Of a stretch of DNA of 64,000 bases, positions 1 to 11,345 are shown piece after piece. The notes under the pieces are model-generated. The model was not told the origin of the DNA, did not search any database, and worked only from the letters and a program-made list of their open reading frames with translations. Position numbers and translations under genes: made by a program. Origin of the DNA: Beroe ovata (Eukaryota > Ctenophora > Nuda > Beroida > Beroidae); assembly GCA_946803715.1 (NCBI GenBank), contig CAMPET010000018.1:111209-175208 (forward strand), written 5' to 3'. Position 1 is the stretch's first letter; each line of letters opens with the position of its first letter.

Positions 1-126
1 CAGGTTAGAAAGTTTCCCATCTGGGTCACCATAAAATCATTAATACTGAAGTCTGTGTTGGATATTCGTTGATCAACTTATGAAACTTCTCATTTTTCCA
101 TCGTGCGATAAACCTGATTTCCTCAG

Positions 127-1846
127 GAGGCTACCAAGGGCAGGTAACGGTGATAAAGAAAGGGAAATACGAGTGTTACGAGTGTACGCCGAAAAAGGGA
201 GCAAAGACTTATCCTGGATGTACAATAAGGTGAATTCATATCTTTTTTGCTCTGAATAGGATCATAATCATACGTAATTTGTACACTTGGTCGATCAATT
301 GTGGGTGCCAATCACTGAGGAATATCATGTATGGTAGTTGTTTTAAACAGGCATATAATAGTTAAATTTCGCTACTTTCTCTTCTTACTTTCTTACATCG
401 ATGATATCCCAGGAACACGCCCAGCGAGCCCATCCACTGCATAGTGTGGGCGAAGCACCTTTTCAACCAGCTATTCGGGGAACCTGATCCAGACCAAGAC
501 GTGTCCCCGGACACTGCTGATCCTGACGCTGCTGCAGACGCAGGTACAAACTACGATCTAGTATGATCCCGAAATTTATTATACTATACCTTATTCCACA
601 TGTTATCACTGAACAATGTTACCATGTTAATGTTAACTACACAATATTATAGCTTAACATGTTAACTTAACATGTGAAATATCACTGAAAAACACCCCGA
701 AATTGTGGCAAATTGCAACCACTCACAGGAGCGGTTGCAGCAGCTTCGGACTCGGAAGTAGAGCGGAAATCAACGCGCACATGGGTGGAAGAGAACGATT
801 ACAATGCGGACTCAATCCTCCGCAAAATGTTTCACGACGACATCAAGTACCTGCTGACGATGGATAAACTGTGGAAAACACGGAAACCGCCGACTCCTCT
901 CGATATGTCGGAGATAACAAATAACGAGAGAAACGGTGAGGATACCATTGCGACGCGTAGGGAGTACATGTTGAAAGATCAGAGACCTTGGTCAATTCCG
1001 GAGTGTGTGAGTGTTTTTAGGGAGAGTGTCAGAGTGATGAGTACACGGTACAAGAAGGAGGGATATCTATCGTGGGATAAAGACGATAAACCCGCCATGG
1101 ACTTTGTAACTGCCACCGCGAATATCCGGGCTAGCATCTTCTCCATCGAGCAGAAGAGTAGATTCGATGTGAAAAGTATGGCTGGTAACATCATACCAGC
1201 TATAGCCACAACTAACGCCATCATCGCGGGACAGATTGTGTTGGAGGGCATGAAAATTATCAGGGAGGATTGGGATAAGTGCACAACATCCATCCTCCAG
1301 CGAGCACCCACTGCGCGGCGCAAACTTATCGTACCATCGCCACTGGAGGCCCCTAATCCGGCGTGCTACGCCTGCACCGAGAAACCGGAAGTCACCGTTA
1401 CCCTGAACACTGAGAAAGTGACGGTCGGAACCTTCGAGGATAAGGTCCTTAAGAAGCACTTGGGAATGGTTGCTCCAGATGTGGAGATTGAGGATGGCAA
1501 GGGAACTATCATCATATCGTCTGAAGAGGGTGAAACTGAGGAGAATAACGAGAGAGCACTCAGCGAGTTCGGTATTGTGTCCCACACGAGGTTGAAGTGT
1601 GATGATTTCCTCCAGGAGTACGAACTGGTGGTGAACATCCTGCACAATGCCACACTGGGGGAGTCACGTGACAGCACGGAGGAATTCCTAGTGTCGGGGG
1701 GTGGTGCTGGTCCCCCCATTCCCCCGCCAATCGCGCCGCCCTCCCTCCCCTCTACCTCATCCGTGGAAACAGAGTCCACTCTCACACCCAGGAAGAGGAA
1801 CAGGGATGAGGTTGAGATAGAAGATGATGATATAGAGGTCTTGTAG
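127..1846 (+). CDS. UBA2: UBA2, SUMO-activating enzyme subunit 2 (3' part)
   Basis: Three exons are visible: 127-229, 413-543 and 729-1846, with junction phases 2 and 1 that keep one frame. The first begins inside the adenylation/catalytic-Cys region ([12 protein letters not shown]) and carries PGCTIR, whose TGT at 219-221 is the Cys that forms the thioester with SUMO in this family. The second continues [20 protein letters not shown], nearly identical to animal UBA2. The long last exon holds the rest of the catalytic-Cys domain, the region [20 protein letters not shown], the ubiquitin-fold domain ([29 protein letters not shown]) and an acidic tail ending [10 protein letters not shown], which could act as a SUMO-interacting motif. 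The N-terminal nucleotide-binding exons lie left of the window. UBA2 pairs with SAE1 in the nucleus to activate SUMO. Identification is by clear family similarity. Confidence 0.96.
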
Positions 1847-3505
1847 AGTTATTCATCCGAGACTATGATAGTCCTGTAACTATGCAGCTCTGCGATAGAA
1901 CAGTAGCTGGGATGTATTTATTGTATGTCTGCAAGATAAAGTTTTCTGCGATTCCTAGCCATGATTTTATGAACCGTTGTTTACATGTTGACATAAATAT
2001 TTTCTCCTTCTTTCCTGACTTGGAGTACTGAGATCAAATAAGGGTTTTGTTTGTCAAAATCCAGGGCTACTGATTGTATTTCACGTTTTAAAAGATAAAG
2101 ATACAAATAGGTGTAACGTGCAATCTTGGGAGTGATGCATGGAGGGGGCTCGGTGGTGGAGTCCGTTGTCCGATGTAACCAATGAGGTTGCACAATAATA
2201 TGGTCCGGTCTCAGTCATCTCGTTGGGCTCAAAAATCTGGGCTGCGATCGGAGATATTGACACTGGCTTAGTCACCTATGTCGGTGAAAATCAGACCATT
2301 ACAACATTGAACCTATAATCTTGCACGTAGTCAGAAATTTCCTACGTCACAGCTATGCATGAATGGTGTCAGCAAGTTCTGACACCATTCATGCATAACG
2401 GTGACGTAGGAATGTGCGCTAGCGATGGAATTTACTGACACCAGTACATCATAACAGGGCTGTGTAACGAATGGGTGCTCATTCGTCACAACTTGCTGAC
2501 ACCACTAATTCATAACTGTGACGTGGGAATGCATGCTTGTGATGGAATTTGCTGACACCACTACGTCAGAACAGGGCTGTGTGACGAATAGGTACTCATT
2601 CGTCACAACTTGCTGACACCACTAATTCGTAACTGTGACGTAGGAATGCATGCTTGCTATAGAATTTGCTGACACCACTACGTCAGAACAGGGCTGTGTG
2701 ACGAATAGGCAGTCATTCGTCACAACTTGCTGACACCACTAATTCATAACTGTGACGGAGGAATGCATGCTTGTGACGGAATTTGAAACTTTTCATCAGA
2801 TATCTAAGTTTTCCGAGGGGGACCGCGGCCCCCTGGCCCCCCTGTCTACTTGCCTGCCTCTAATACGGTGTGGTGTGGAGAATGCAAGGCTATGTTGTCT
2901 AGACGCAATGCCACCCTAGAACCTGTGGGGAAAATAGCCTGATGTCAGTGACAACACGTTAACAGTGCCCATTGCATCCACCTCAATGATGATACCTATG
3001 AATCGGAGTCTTATTTCATTCAGATCGGGGATAAGAATGTGTTCAGTATGTGAGAACGTGACGCAGTAACGCGTCCACCAGTTGATAATTTGAAACCGTT
3101 AATCATTCTACTCTATTTATTTTTACCAGATGTTATTTATTGCATTTTACACTAGACTCTTATTACACTGACTGTTTATCTAAATACTCGCATATAATAG
3201 GTTGACTTTTCCGGTCGACTTATTTATTCTCTCGAGCATGAAAATGGTACACCTATCCAACATTTATTGGTTACATTCCAGCGTTTTCCTTGCAGATTGT
3301 TCGCCTCAAATTCCTCACAATATCGCTCTTTGTTTCCGTCAATCTGAATATAGATCCAATCGATTTAGCACATTTCCAATAAAGCCTGGCTCATTAAATA
3401 CTGAAATAGTTCGTCACTCATTCCAAGCTACATTTCTCCGCATGCCAAATCAACTTTTGTTCCCTCCAAGGACATGTAAATGAACATTGAGTTCTGAACC
3501 AACAG
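1847..3505. other. UBA2-REPS intergenic spacer, no gene seen
   Basis: After the UBA2 stop there is a possible polyadenylation zone near 1930-1960. The middle is occupied by a tandem-repeat element (2335-2860, listed separately). The rest, including 2860-3505, has no exon with convincing coding character. The open frame at 3202-3483 looks random and lacks family similarity. Confidence 0.5.
2335..2860 (+). repeat. Tandem repeat element, unit about 117 bp, copy A
   Basis: Units run from one GCTGACACCACTACGTCAG to the next; for example starts at 2551 and 2668 are 117 bases apart. Each unit combines TTCGTCACAACTTGCTGACA with GTGACGTAGGAATGCATGCT. The array opens with an inverted stretch around CAGCAAGTTCTGACACC near 2370-2395 and ends in a G/C-rich tail (CCGAGGGGGACCGCGGCCCC near 2813). 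The same tail and units recur in reverse orientation at 15640-16190, so this is a mobile or satellite-derived family and not a local expansion. No open reading frame is associated. Confidence 0.75.
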
Positions 3506-3514
3506 GAGTATGTG

Positions 3515-6500
3515 ATGACAGAGGCCCCCATAAAGAAAGTTCCCATCTCACAGTTCCAGATAAAGAATGCGAGTGATGTTAGAGCGGGTCCTGTCACCCC
3601 TGTACGGATAGCCCCTCCCCCGTCCAACATCAAACGGTCGAAAAGTTTAAAAACAGGTACCAGAGTCGCTCCTAGGACACGTAGGCTTGGTATAACGGGC
3701 TCCTGGTCAAAATTCCGTTTTTATTTCCCAATACACTGATAAATTTCAATCTGTGGTGACCGATATTGTTCTGGTTGTAACGACCTATATTGTTCTGGTT
3801 GTAACGAGGTTCCCATAGACAGGTACAATGCTGCCCGTGCCACACCCATCCCAGCTGGTGCTCGTTCTCTTCCCCGGCGATCAACCGCCCCAATTATCAG
3901 CGCCGCACAAGATTCAACTTCGTCGGAAAACGTTGCCGGAGCAACCCAGAATGTTGCCGCAGCAACACAGAATGTTGCCGTAGCAACACAGAATGTGGCC
4001 GCAGCAACACAGAATGTTGCCGTAGCAACGCCCAAAGGTGATGTTACAGGACCGGAACCTTGTATGACAGCACAGTCGAGTGACATGGAAACTGGGGTCA
4101 ATGCTGTGACAGCTACATCAGATCTAACAGGGAACATAGGAGAGGGAGTGCAGAAAAAGAGGTAAATCTGTACTAATTTCACAATTCTCCTTATCGAATG
4201 AGCCATGAGGAGCTGTTATAGTGTCACTTTTTACCGTTCAATTTATAACTTGTAATCCTACCTTGTCAGGACTGGACCAGAATTACCCGTACTACACGCA
4301 TGGCAAACAGTAGTCAACACTCATAGGTAAAATAAACTGTGATATAATATGTGACTGAGCGATTCGATCTGTTAACTACGGCCCCACGTGTATTTCATTG
4401 CTATTATATCTCTGTGTGGATAATATGCCCAGTGGGGATCCGAGCTATCTAGCTTAATATACATTGTGAACAACAACAGATAGTTCACACAGTCGTTAGC
4501 ATTACGGGAACCAAATCTGATTTCTGTGCTCGAGATAACGTTCTTCTGCATAACTAACATTATATTCGCACCACATACACAGTGCTGTACAGTGTACGTG
4601 ATACCCATGTTTTATTAGGTTTATTCTTTGCTTACAGTCCTATTCTATGATCTGGACTTGGAGTTTTTAGCTTTTCTACTGACGAGTTTTTTATGTCTAT
4701 GTCAGGATGTGAAATTTCTCTGCATTTCAATCATTGCATGAAATACTGTTTGACCTAATCTTTTATCCTTAACTTGCTGATGGCTCACGGAATCCCATCC
4801 CGATTCAAAAGACTGATCTCAGTTTATCTCCAATTTCAGAAGGGGGAGTAGCATGACTTTCGTCAGCACTCAGGATTGGGCAAATTTCCAAGGATCGAAG
4901 TCTCGGTTTGATTGGAGTATATCGGGAGACTCGTGGCGAGAATATGAGGAAAAGTTCCATAGCATCAAACCCCTGCATGGTTTTATATCAGGTGAGAGTA
5001 CAAGTCTACTTAGCATGATTGTATCGGTTCTTATCACTTTATCAGATTTCCTACCTACTAACTTTAGAACACACCAACAGATTTTAATAGAAATAGACAA
5101 TGTCTATTTCTATTAGACATGAATAGAGTAAAATAGTTAAAGTAAAGTAAATAGTAGCATATCAACGGTGATTGAGCGATTATTTCTTCTTTTTACCGTC
5201 GAACCAAAGTCCGTGTATGGTTATGGGGACTTTGACCATGTTGTCATACCTTGCTACGACCGTCAGATCCGAAGCATTCCAAATAATGAGTTCCGTCGTG
5301 TTGTCACTGGAATTAAACACGGGCGCTATGATCACTCCGTCATCCTCTGTCATCGTGACGTCATCATCATCACCACCGGTCCTGGGAACGAATACCGGTT
5401 CCATGACATGTTTCCCGGGTTCAGCCCAGGCGATAGAGTCCCGGTTACACACGTCATACTTCATCAGACTCATTGACATGGTTTTCATGTGCCACTGCAT
5501 GAAGTAGCAATAGCAGTACTCCCGGCCGACATAGTGCTGGTTGACGAAGGGATACTCCACCAAAGTGTCAAGCGGTGTCCACGTCCGAGGGAACACCTCC
5601 ACTCTGCTTTCCTTGGTGTCAATGTTGTACACCACCCGTTTAAGTGTGGTGTTCCATGCCGTGTTTTCATAGTGGTGTCCAGGTTCCATGATTAGAGGGA
5701 CTTTGTACACATCGAATGGGCATGGTTCTTCACCGTCTTGTTTCCAGTTAGGGTAAGCCGTGGTGGGCACGTCCAGCACTACCTCTAACTGTCCATCAGA
5801 GTTTCGTCTCTCAAACGAGTTCATGATGTGGAAAACCCGCATGGGTGGCACTTCAAAAGAATGGATTTCCCCGGTTTTTGTTGAGATGATGTCCATGTAG
5901 GTTGGTCTGTCCTCCACGAACTGCAGTGCGTGACACATGTGACTCATGGAGTACATCAGATCCAGGGACATGACATTCATTTTGAAGTTGAACCGAGGCA
6001 CAAACAGGAAGTTCTCGGTTATTCCAAACTGATGGACCAATCTGAGATCGGTACTCGATACCGAAATTGTGGCTATTTTCTTAGTTCGGAGTTCGCCGTT
6101 CCCATCGGCCACATACTGGTAGAACTCGTAGTCGATCTTGTTCATAGCCCAGGGGAGTTTAGACATGGTGGTTACATAGTTATAACTACTGCCATCTGTT
6201 GGGTGCTTTGCGAAGTGGGTAGCTGAGAAGAGCGCTTGTCTCGATCCTGTAGGGACTGCCGGACTAACTAACTGTTCCTTGTAGTCCAGTGTACCCGGAC
6301 TAACCTTGTTCATGACGGGACTCTCTGTTGTCACTGTCACACTCTCCCCTCTATCCAAATTCCAGATAGCTATGTTAGTGTTGTCCTTGTTTGCCAAGTC
6401 TCCAAACAGCATGCTCATCTCCTCAGACACTGAGAAATCTGGAGTTATGTCGCCCATGATGGGAAATGCGGCGTAGTAACCATCATCCATCGTCCTGTTG

Positions 6501-9500
6501 TACACGCCACTTTTCAGCATGGTGGCTGTATATGCCACGCTGCCGTCTCCTGGGAAATGCCACGCGTGCACCTTGGACAACCCATCCATAACATTGTTCA
6601 CAGACCTGCCCCCATGTTCCAGCAGGCCAGGACCAGTCCGGTACAGCGTACCTGTTAGCCATGTGGGTGTGGAGCCCCAGTTGAGGGGTAGAGCAAGATC
6701 AGTGTAAGATTCTGGATGAGAAATGAGCAGATCTGATATGTCATCCGCACTGCACAAGACGCCAAGCAGGGCAAAAATCACACACTTCATGTCTAGGAAT
6801 AAGATAAGTGAATGTGGAATTTCTGTAGAGTACAGCAGCTGTTATAGGGAAATTAAAGTCGTAGAAATAAAATGGGATGTTAAATGTTCTTATCTTTATT
6901 CACGGATGAACGTGATACCTTGCCTTTGACGCAAGTTTCTCGCGATATTTTGTGTGCAAAACTCACGTTTTTCAAATTCAATCAAATATCTACCGAGACG
7001 GGAAAGGGGAACATACTAAATCTAATTCTGAGAAACCTGGTACAAGTTCTGAATATGCGGGATTTTGCTTTGACGTCAGAGGAAGTTGCAGTTATTCTGC
7101 TCCAGAACGTAGATAGCGTCTTCCCGCTTGACTGAATATGATTGGTCATTATGGAGGAATAATATGCATCTAGATTGTTCAATCTCAAACTGCATCTCAA
7201 TGTTTTCTACCAAATGTTTTCTATCAAATGTTTTCTACCAGAGGGCGGATCTTGTGAACTTCTTGTAGCGCGCGACGACAGCGGTTTGTCGAAATTTCCA
7301 CGTGCGTTTCAAACGCGCTTCGAGTAGAAATTAATCGGTGTCTGATTCCATCAAATTCGAATTGAAATCAAAACATTGGCAAATACTCAAATTATTGGCG
7401 AATTTATCTCACTGTAACGGCATGTATAGTGTTACTATTTCGAATATTGATCAATATGGATCGCAGGGAAGCAGTCAAGGGAGTTTCTGATGGCATCTGG
7501 ACTACCCCGAGAATCTCTCGCTCAAATATGGTTAGAATTTCTGTAATTTCAGTCAGCAGATTGAAGTTTCCAGCTAGCATGGATAGGGAGAAACCATGAC
7601 TTCCCCAGGGAGTTGTCAGACATGGATCGTGATGGGTCTCTGTCACTGGCGGAGTTTGCGGTGGCAATGCATTGTGTGGCAGCTGTGCGAGCCACTACCA
7701 AACTTCCTACTTCAGTGCCACCTCTATTGAGGGATTCCCTACTTCACCATGTCAGCAATCAGAATGTCCAGTTATCATCTAACATCAAGGTTGCAGTTCA
7801 TAACTGTAGAAGCATCGTTTCAATGAATCAAATTAGAGTTTAAGAGTGTGGATAGAAACTATGATTTCAGATCTCATGTGAATCTCACCATGACCAAACG
7901 ACTGACACGCCCACCAAAAGCGCTCTCCGAGCTGAATCCTCACCATGCAAGGCTGTGAGTGTGACATTCAGCGAGGATTGTGTCCGTAGTCGACCACGCC
8001 CTAACAAGAAACTGGTGAAATCTCGAGCACTCCATTTGCGACCTCACTGTATACAGAGCAGCTCGTCCTACTATTCGTCAGAAAACTCTGAGGATGATAA
8101 CTCGCCGGTGAGCTCAGTATGTTCCTGAGAAAATGTATGTTCCTTTGAGAATGTATGTTCCTTAGAGAATGTATGTTTGATAAGAATGTATGTTAGGTGA
8201 GAATGTATGTTCCTTAGAGAATGTATGTCCCTTTGAGAATGTAGGTTAGGTGAGAATGTATGTTCCTTAGAGAATGTATGTCCCTTAGAGAATGTATGTT
8301 CCTTAGAGAATGTATATTCCTTAGAGAATGTATGTTCCTTAGATAATGTATGTTAGGTGAGAATGCTTCACACTGAACGTTATTCGTATTTATTTATTAA
8401 TCAATAATGGCCCAGGCTGGTAGACGTAATCCTGGAGTTAGTATACAAGGTTCTGCCCTGGATCCACCAAGTCGACCATCTTTGGCTGGTGTCTCTGAAC
8501 ATCCCGAACACCCGCGAGGTAAGCAGTGGTTTGAAAACTTCTCTGTATCTTCATGATTCAGTCACTTCTATTAGCGAATTTTCTCCTCCTATCAGAAGAG
8601 ATGATAACCACGCCCTCTCCTCACCAACCCTGGCTAGATGCCAAGGGCATAGCTGGTGTGAAGATCAGGAGAGAAGATAGGACACATCTCAAGGAAGAAG
8701 AAGCACTTCTAGCTATGAGTGGCGATGAGCAAGACCCTCCCTTCCCCCTGCTCCCCCCACCCGCCCCTCCGTCCTCACCCTCGTCCCAATCGTCCTCCTC
8801 CTCATCCTCCCCCAGATCACCCTCTCCAACCCGAGCTCAGACACCTCAAACACCAGACTCATCTACATCCATACAGACGGAGGAACAGGATCTCAAAGGT
8901 TTGACATATTCAACCCAACAAGCATCACAATTGTATACAATAATCCCTGGATCTAGCCTATTAGTCATGCTATTAATTTTGTCAGATTTTATCTGACCTC
9001 TGTTTCTCGCGCGCGGTGCGCGCGCCTTCGCGCGAGAAACAGGTCAGGTAACATCTGACAACTATTAGTATTAATTTACATTCTGAAATCTGAATCGAAT
9101 TAAATCTGTCGATCTCGTTTAACTCAGGCTACGAGCGATTGATAGAGGATACGGATATAGCAGCACCACCTCTCCTCCTTAATGAGGGACATGTTATCGA
9201 TAGTTCGGACGAGGCTTCCCTCCCTGACGATCTTACACCCAGAAGTTACTCCGTCCCCTCGCACGATGACGTCACCACGCCTCGAAACGAGGATGATAGT
9301 TGTGAAGTTGCTGCTGATGTTACTAACACTGCTGATGTTACTGACGCTACTGATGTTACTTACACTGCTGATGTTACTTACACTGCTGATGTTACTTACA
9401 CTACTGATGTTACTGACGCTACTGATGTTACCGACACGGGGGAGGAAAATGTTGAATCAGGAGGCGATATCAAGCAAGATAGTGATGAAGTTATATGCAC

Positions 9501-10596
9501 TGAAGATCATGGAGCATCAAATGATGATATTTCCGTACCAGAGACTTCTACGTCGGTTGATGTCATAACGTCTTCCTCCGAAATAGCTTCCTTATCTGGC
9601 GTGGAAAGCGATTCCAGTGACACCAAGTTCATATCTGATGACACCGGCACTGTGAACACATCCTCCACATTCGATTCTAGTCCGTCAAATGTTGACACCA
9701 ATGCTACTGACAGCACTCCAATAAGCAGTCATCCCCCTAACACTTCACCTGAAACCAATCCAATCAACAGCAGTCCTCCTGTTACTACTCTTCTCGAGAC
9801 CACTTCGCCTGACACTACTACACTTGACATACCTGACAACACAAAAATTGACACTCATCCTCTTGACACCACCTCCCTAATCGTGGATTCCAGGAGCTCC
9901 CCTGACTATGTTATTGACGATGTCATCAGCTCGAGCAGTAGTGATAGCGAATTCGTAAGTTGTGTGATGATCATGCAGTCCACAGAATGAATGTGCAAAC
10001 TGTATTGAATGGTCAATAGATCTACTTGTTTCAGGTTCACATCGTCGCAGCTGACATTCAAAGTGAAGAAAAAACCAACAAAGGTGAGGACTCTTTTCAT
10101 TCAAATTAAACATCCTGATTTTCCACTTAGTCAATATGCAATATTATAGTTTCTTTGCTGCAGGAGCATGGGACTTGGAAAGTATTAAATCAAGTGGCCC
10201 AAACTTAAGAGATATCGAAAAAACGTTAGTCAATTTGATTGCTTTGTTTGATGCGATCCTAATCATTCGCTCTCGTGGTTTCCAATAATTCATTCCTCCC
10301 AACTGCCAGTGGTGTTGATGATTTGAGACGAATGGTTCAAGACTACGAAATTCAAAACGATGCACTTCTCAATCTGTCGAAGGAGCTAAGATTAGAGCTT
10401 CTCAAGGTAAAGTTTCACACTCGAAAGATTCATAGAATGTGTAAATGTAATGTGTATTGTAAAATGAGGTGTATAATAATCCTGAGTTATGCATTGTTTA
10501 TTGAATTTGATATTCCGTTTGCAGGTTCAAGAAGAAAAACATTATCTTCTCAGTACACTGCAACGATTGAAGCAGACTGAAATTGCATCAGAATAA
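3515..10596 (+). CDS. REPS: REPS-type EH-domain protein (RalBP1-associated Eps domain family)
   Basis: Fourteen exons: 3515-3656, 3819-4161, 4270-4326, 4840-4991, 7467-7530, 7609-7789, 7871-8107, 8416-8518, 8596-8898, 9128-9954, 10035-10083, 10164-10224, 10310-10406 and 10525-10596. They join in phase to 895 codons plus TAA. The EH domain spans exons 4-6: it starts FDWSISGDSWREYEEKF, has FISG and SGLPRESLAQIW, then an EF-hand-like loop DMDRDGSLSLAEF and AMHCV. EH domains bind NPF peptides in endocytic adaptors. Pro/Ser-rich and acidic linkers follow. The C-terminus (DDLRRMVQDYEIQNDALLNL, then VQEEKHYLLSTLQRLKQ) matches the coiled coil that binds RalBP1 in REPS1/2. The start ATG 3515 is the first in frame; the N-terminal EH1 domain of vertebrate REPS1 is not seen, so a missing 5' exon is possible. 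Intron 4 hosts the carotenoid oxygenase gene. Confidence 0.85.
3747..3812 (+). repeat. Short tandem duplication in REPS intron 1
   Basis: CGATATTGTTCTGGTTGTAA and CTATATTGTTCTGGTTGTAA are adjacent near-copies of about 24 bases just before the splice acceptor of exon 2. It is a simple local duplication without coding potential. Confidence 0.6.
3950..4030 (+). repeat. REPS: In-frame coding tandem repeat in REPS exon 2
   Basis: A 24-base unit encoding NVAAATQ(N) or NVAVATQ(N) is repeated about four to five times with few substitutions. It lies in the low-complexity linker before the EH domain, so changes in copy number would keep the frame. Confidence 0.75.
5180..6790 (-). CDS. Carotenoid oxygenase (RPE65/BCO family), intronless, with signal peptide
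   Basis: A single open frame of 536 residues. All four iron-ligating histidines of the carotenoid cleavage oxygenase/RPE65 propeller are present in context: His196 (AKHPTDG), His253 (VHQFGITENF), His321 (VFHIMNSFE) and His526 (TIHGLWFD). Second-shell glutamates fit VEYP (412) and MEPVFVPR (464). The N-terminal RTGPG (51-55) also matches the family. The first 15 residues, MKCVIFALLGVLCSA, form a typical cleavable signal peptide, and several N-x-S/T sites follow (N98, N493, N497, N505), consistent with secretion or ER location. Known animal BCO/RPE65 proteins are cytosolic, mitochondrial or membrane-associated, so this is unusual. The gene lies whole inside intron 4 of the opposite-strand REPS gene. 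Substrate and cleavage site cannot be predicted. Confidence 0.93.
   Translation of the reverse strand: MKCVIFALLGVLCSADDISDLLISHPESYTDLALPLNWGSTPTWLTGTLYRTGPGLLEHGGRSVNNVMDGLSKVHAWHFPGDGSVAYTATMLKSGVYNRTMDDGYYAAFPIMGDITPDFSVSEEMSMLFGDLANKDNTNIAIWNLDRGESVTVTTESPVMNKVSPGTLDYKEQLVSPAVPTGSRQALFSATHFAKHPTDGSSYNYVTTMSKLPWAMNKIDYEFYQYVADGNGELRTKKIATISVSSTDLRLVHQFGITENFLFVPRFNFKMNVMSLDLMYSMSHMCHALQFVEDRPTYMDIISTKTGEIHSFEVPPMRVFHIMNSFERRNSDGQLEVVLDVPTTAYPNWKQDGEEPCPFDVYKVPLIMEPGHHYENTAWNTTLKRVVYNIDTKESRVEVFPRTWTPLDTLVEYPFVNQHYVGREYCYCYFMQWHMKTMSMSLMKYDVCNRDSIAWAEPGKHVMEPVFVPRTGGDDDDVTMTEDDGVIIAPVFNSSDNTTELIIWNASDLTVVARYDNMVKVPITIHGLWFDGKKKK
8115..8365 (+). repeat. Minisatellite, unit AGAATGTATGTTCCTTAG
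   Basis: About a dozen variants of an 18-base unit, some with TTAGGTG in place of TTCCTTAG, fill the REPS intron between 8107 and 8416. There are no spacers of constant length between distinct direct repeats, so it is not a CRISPR-type array. Confidence 0.85.
8979..9061. mobile_element. Hairpin MITE, copy 1
   Basis: Near-palindrome of 83 bp in a REPS intron. Left arm TTGTCAGATTTTATCTGACC, right end GTCAGGTAACATCTGACAA, with a TTTCTCGCGCG stem core. The flanks CTATTAAT and CTATTAGT are an imperfect direct repeat compatible with an old target-site duplication. Confidence 0.7.
9316..9440 (+). repeat. REPS: In-frame Asp-Val-Thr coding repeat in REPS exon 10
   Basis: A 15-base unit encoding ADVTY, TDVTD or similar is repeated about eight times. 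Repeats of a multiple of three keep the frame of the 827-nt exon. Confidence 0.75.
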
Positions 10597-10616
10597 GAAG
10601 ACCTGGATTTTTCTAT

Positions 10617-10713
10617 TTGCCGGATGTTATCTGTCCACTGTTTCTTGCGCGCGGCCTTCGATGAAGGCGCGCGCGCCGCGCGCAAGAAACAGTGGACAGA
10701 TAACATCCGGCAA
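10617..10713. mobile_element. Hairpin MITE, copy 2, with 8-bp target duplication
   Basis: A 97-bp near-perfect palindrome 20 bases after the REPS stop codon. The outer arms are TTGCCGGATGTTATCTGTCC and its exact complement; the loop is the G/C-rich GGCCTTCGATGAAGGC region. TTTTCTAT flanks it on both sides (10609-10616 and 10714-10721), a clean target-site duplication. The arm sequence differs from copies 1, 3 and 4 but shares the layout and the TTTCT(T/C)GCGCG core. Confidence 0.85.
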
Positions 10714-11185
10714 TTTTCTATTTGGTACTGCATCACATTTAAATGTTTTTGATATTTGGTATTTTAGAAAAACAAAACCCATTCTAGTTAAAATTCTACC
10801 GAATACGAAGGGATAATATTGATTTGAAGAGTTTTACATTTTAGAAGTAGAACATAGAATCTAAAATTTAGATCATACGTATCACTATCATATCACTGAT
10901 AGTAATACGTATGATCTAAATACTGATAGTGACTATCAGAGAGTATTAGTAACTATCAGCATTTTCAGTAGAAGTATTACTGGATACCGTGTTATTCTGA
11001 TATCATATTATTATTATATTGTAAGGAATATAATTTTTTGAGATGTTATTGTTCAGTATTCATAAACTTTACACTTAACATTTCAATTTCATGTGATCGG
11101 GTTCCATCTATAGATTAACGATGTCTTACTCTTACAATCAATTGTCAATCACATCATTATCATTTATCAGTCTCTTGTATAGGAT

Positions 11186-11345
11186 TACTCCCTCTTGTTT
11201 GGCACGGATGCTAGACCGTTGATGCCAGCCGTGAAGCGGCTGAGAAATGGAATGAAGAATGTCAGAATGAGTTTGCGCCGCGCGTGCGCTCAAGACCAAA
11301 AAGTAAAACGAAATTCTCGAAATGGTCTAACATCGATCGAAAATT
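11186..11345 (+). repeat. Dispersed repeat, copy 1
   Basis: Contains GATGCTAGACCGTTGATGCC, GAATGAGTTTGCG and AAATGGTCTAACATCGATCG. Related sequence occurs at about 11812-11900 (GTGCTAGACTACTGATGC, AAATTCTCGACAGGGTCTAC), on the minus strand at 33510-33625 (GAAATTCTCGACAGGGTCTA), and in part at 61240-61270 and 61545-61560. It is non-coding. Confidence 0.55.

Noticed and set aside
1067-1645. 192-codon antisense open frame over UBA2
   Set aside because: Shadow of the strongly conserved UBA2 exon; no similarity of its own.
3202-3483. 93-codon frame upstream of REPS as a missing N-terminal EH exon
   Set aside because: It has no EH-domain motifs and no good phase-compatible donor into 3515.
8115-8365. 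Regular short repeats resembling a CRISPR array
   Set aside because: Units are adjacent without unique spacers, and the host is a eukaryote; it is an intronic minisatellite.
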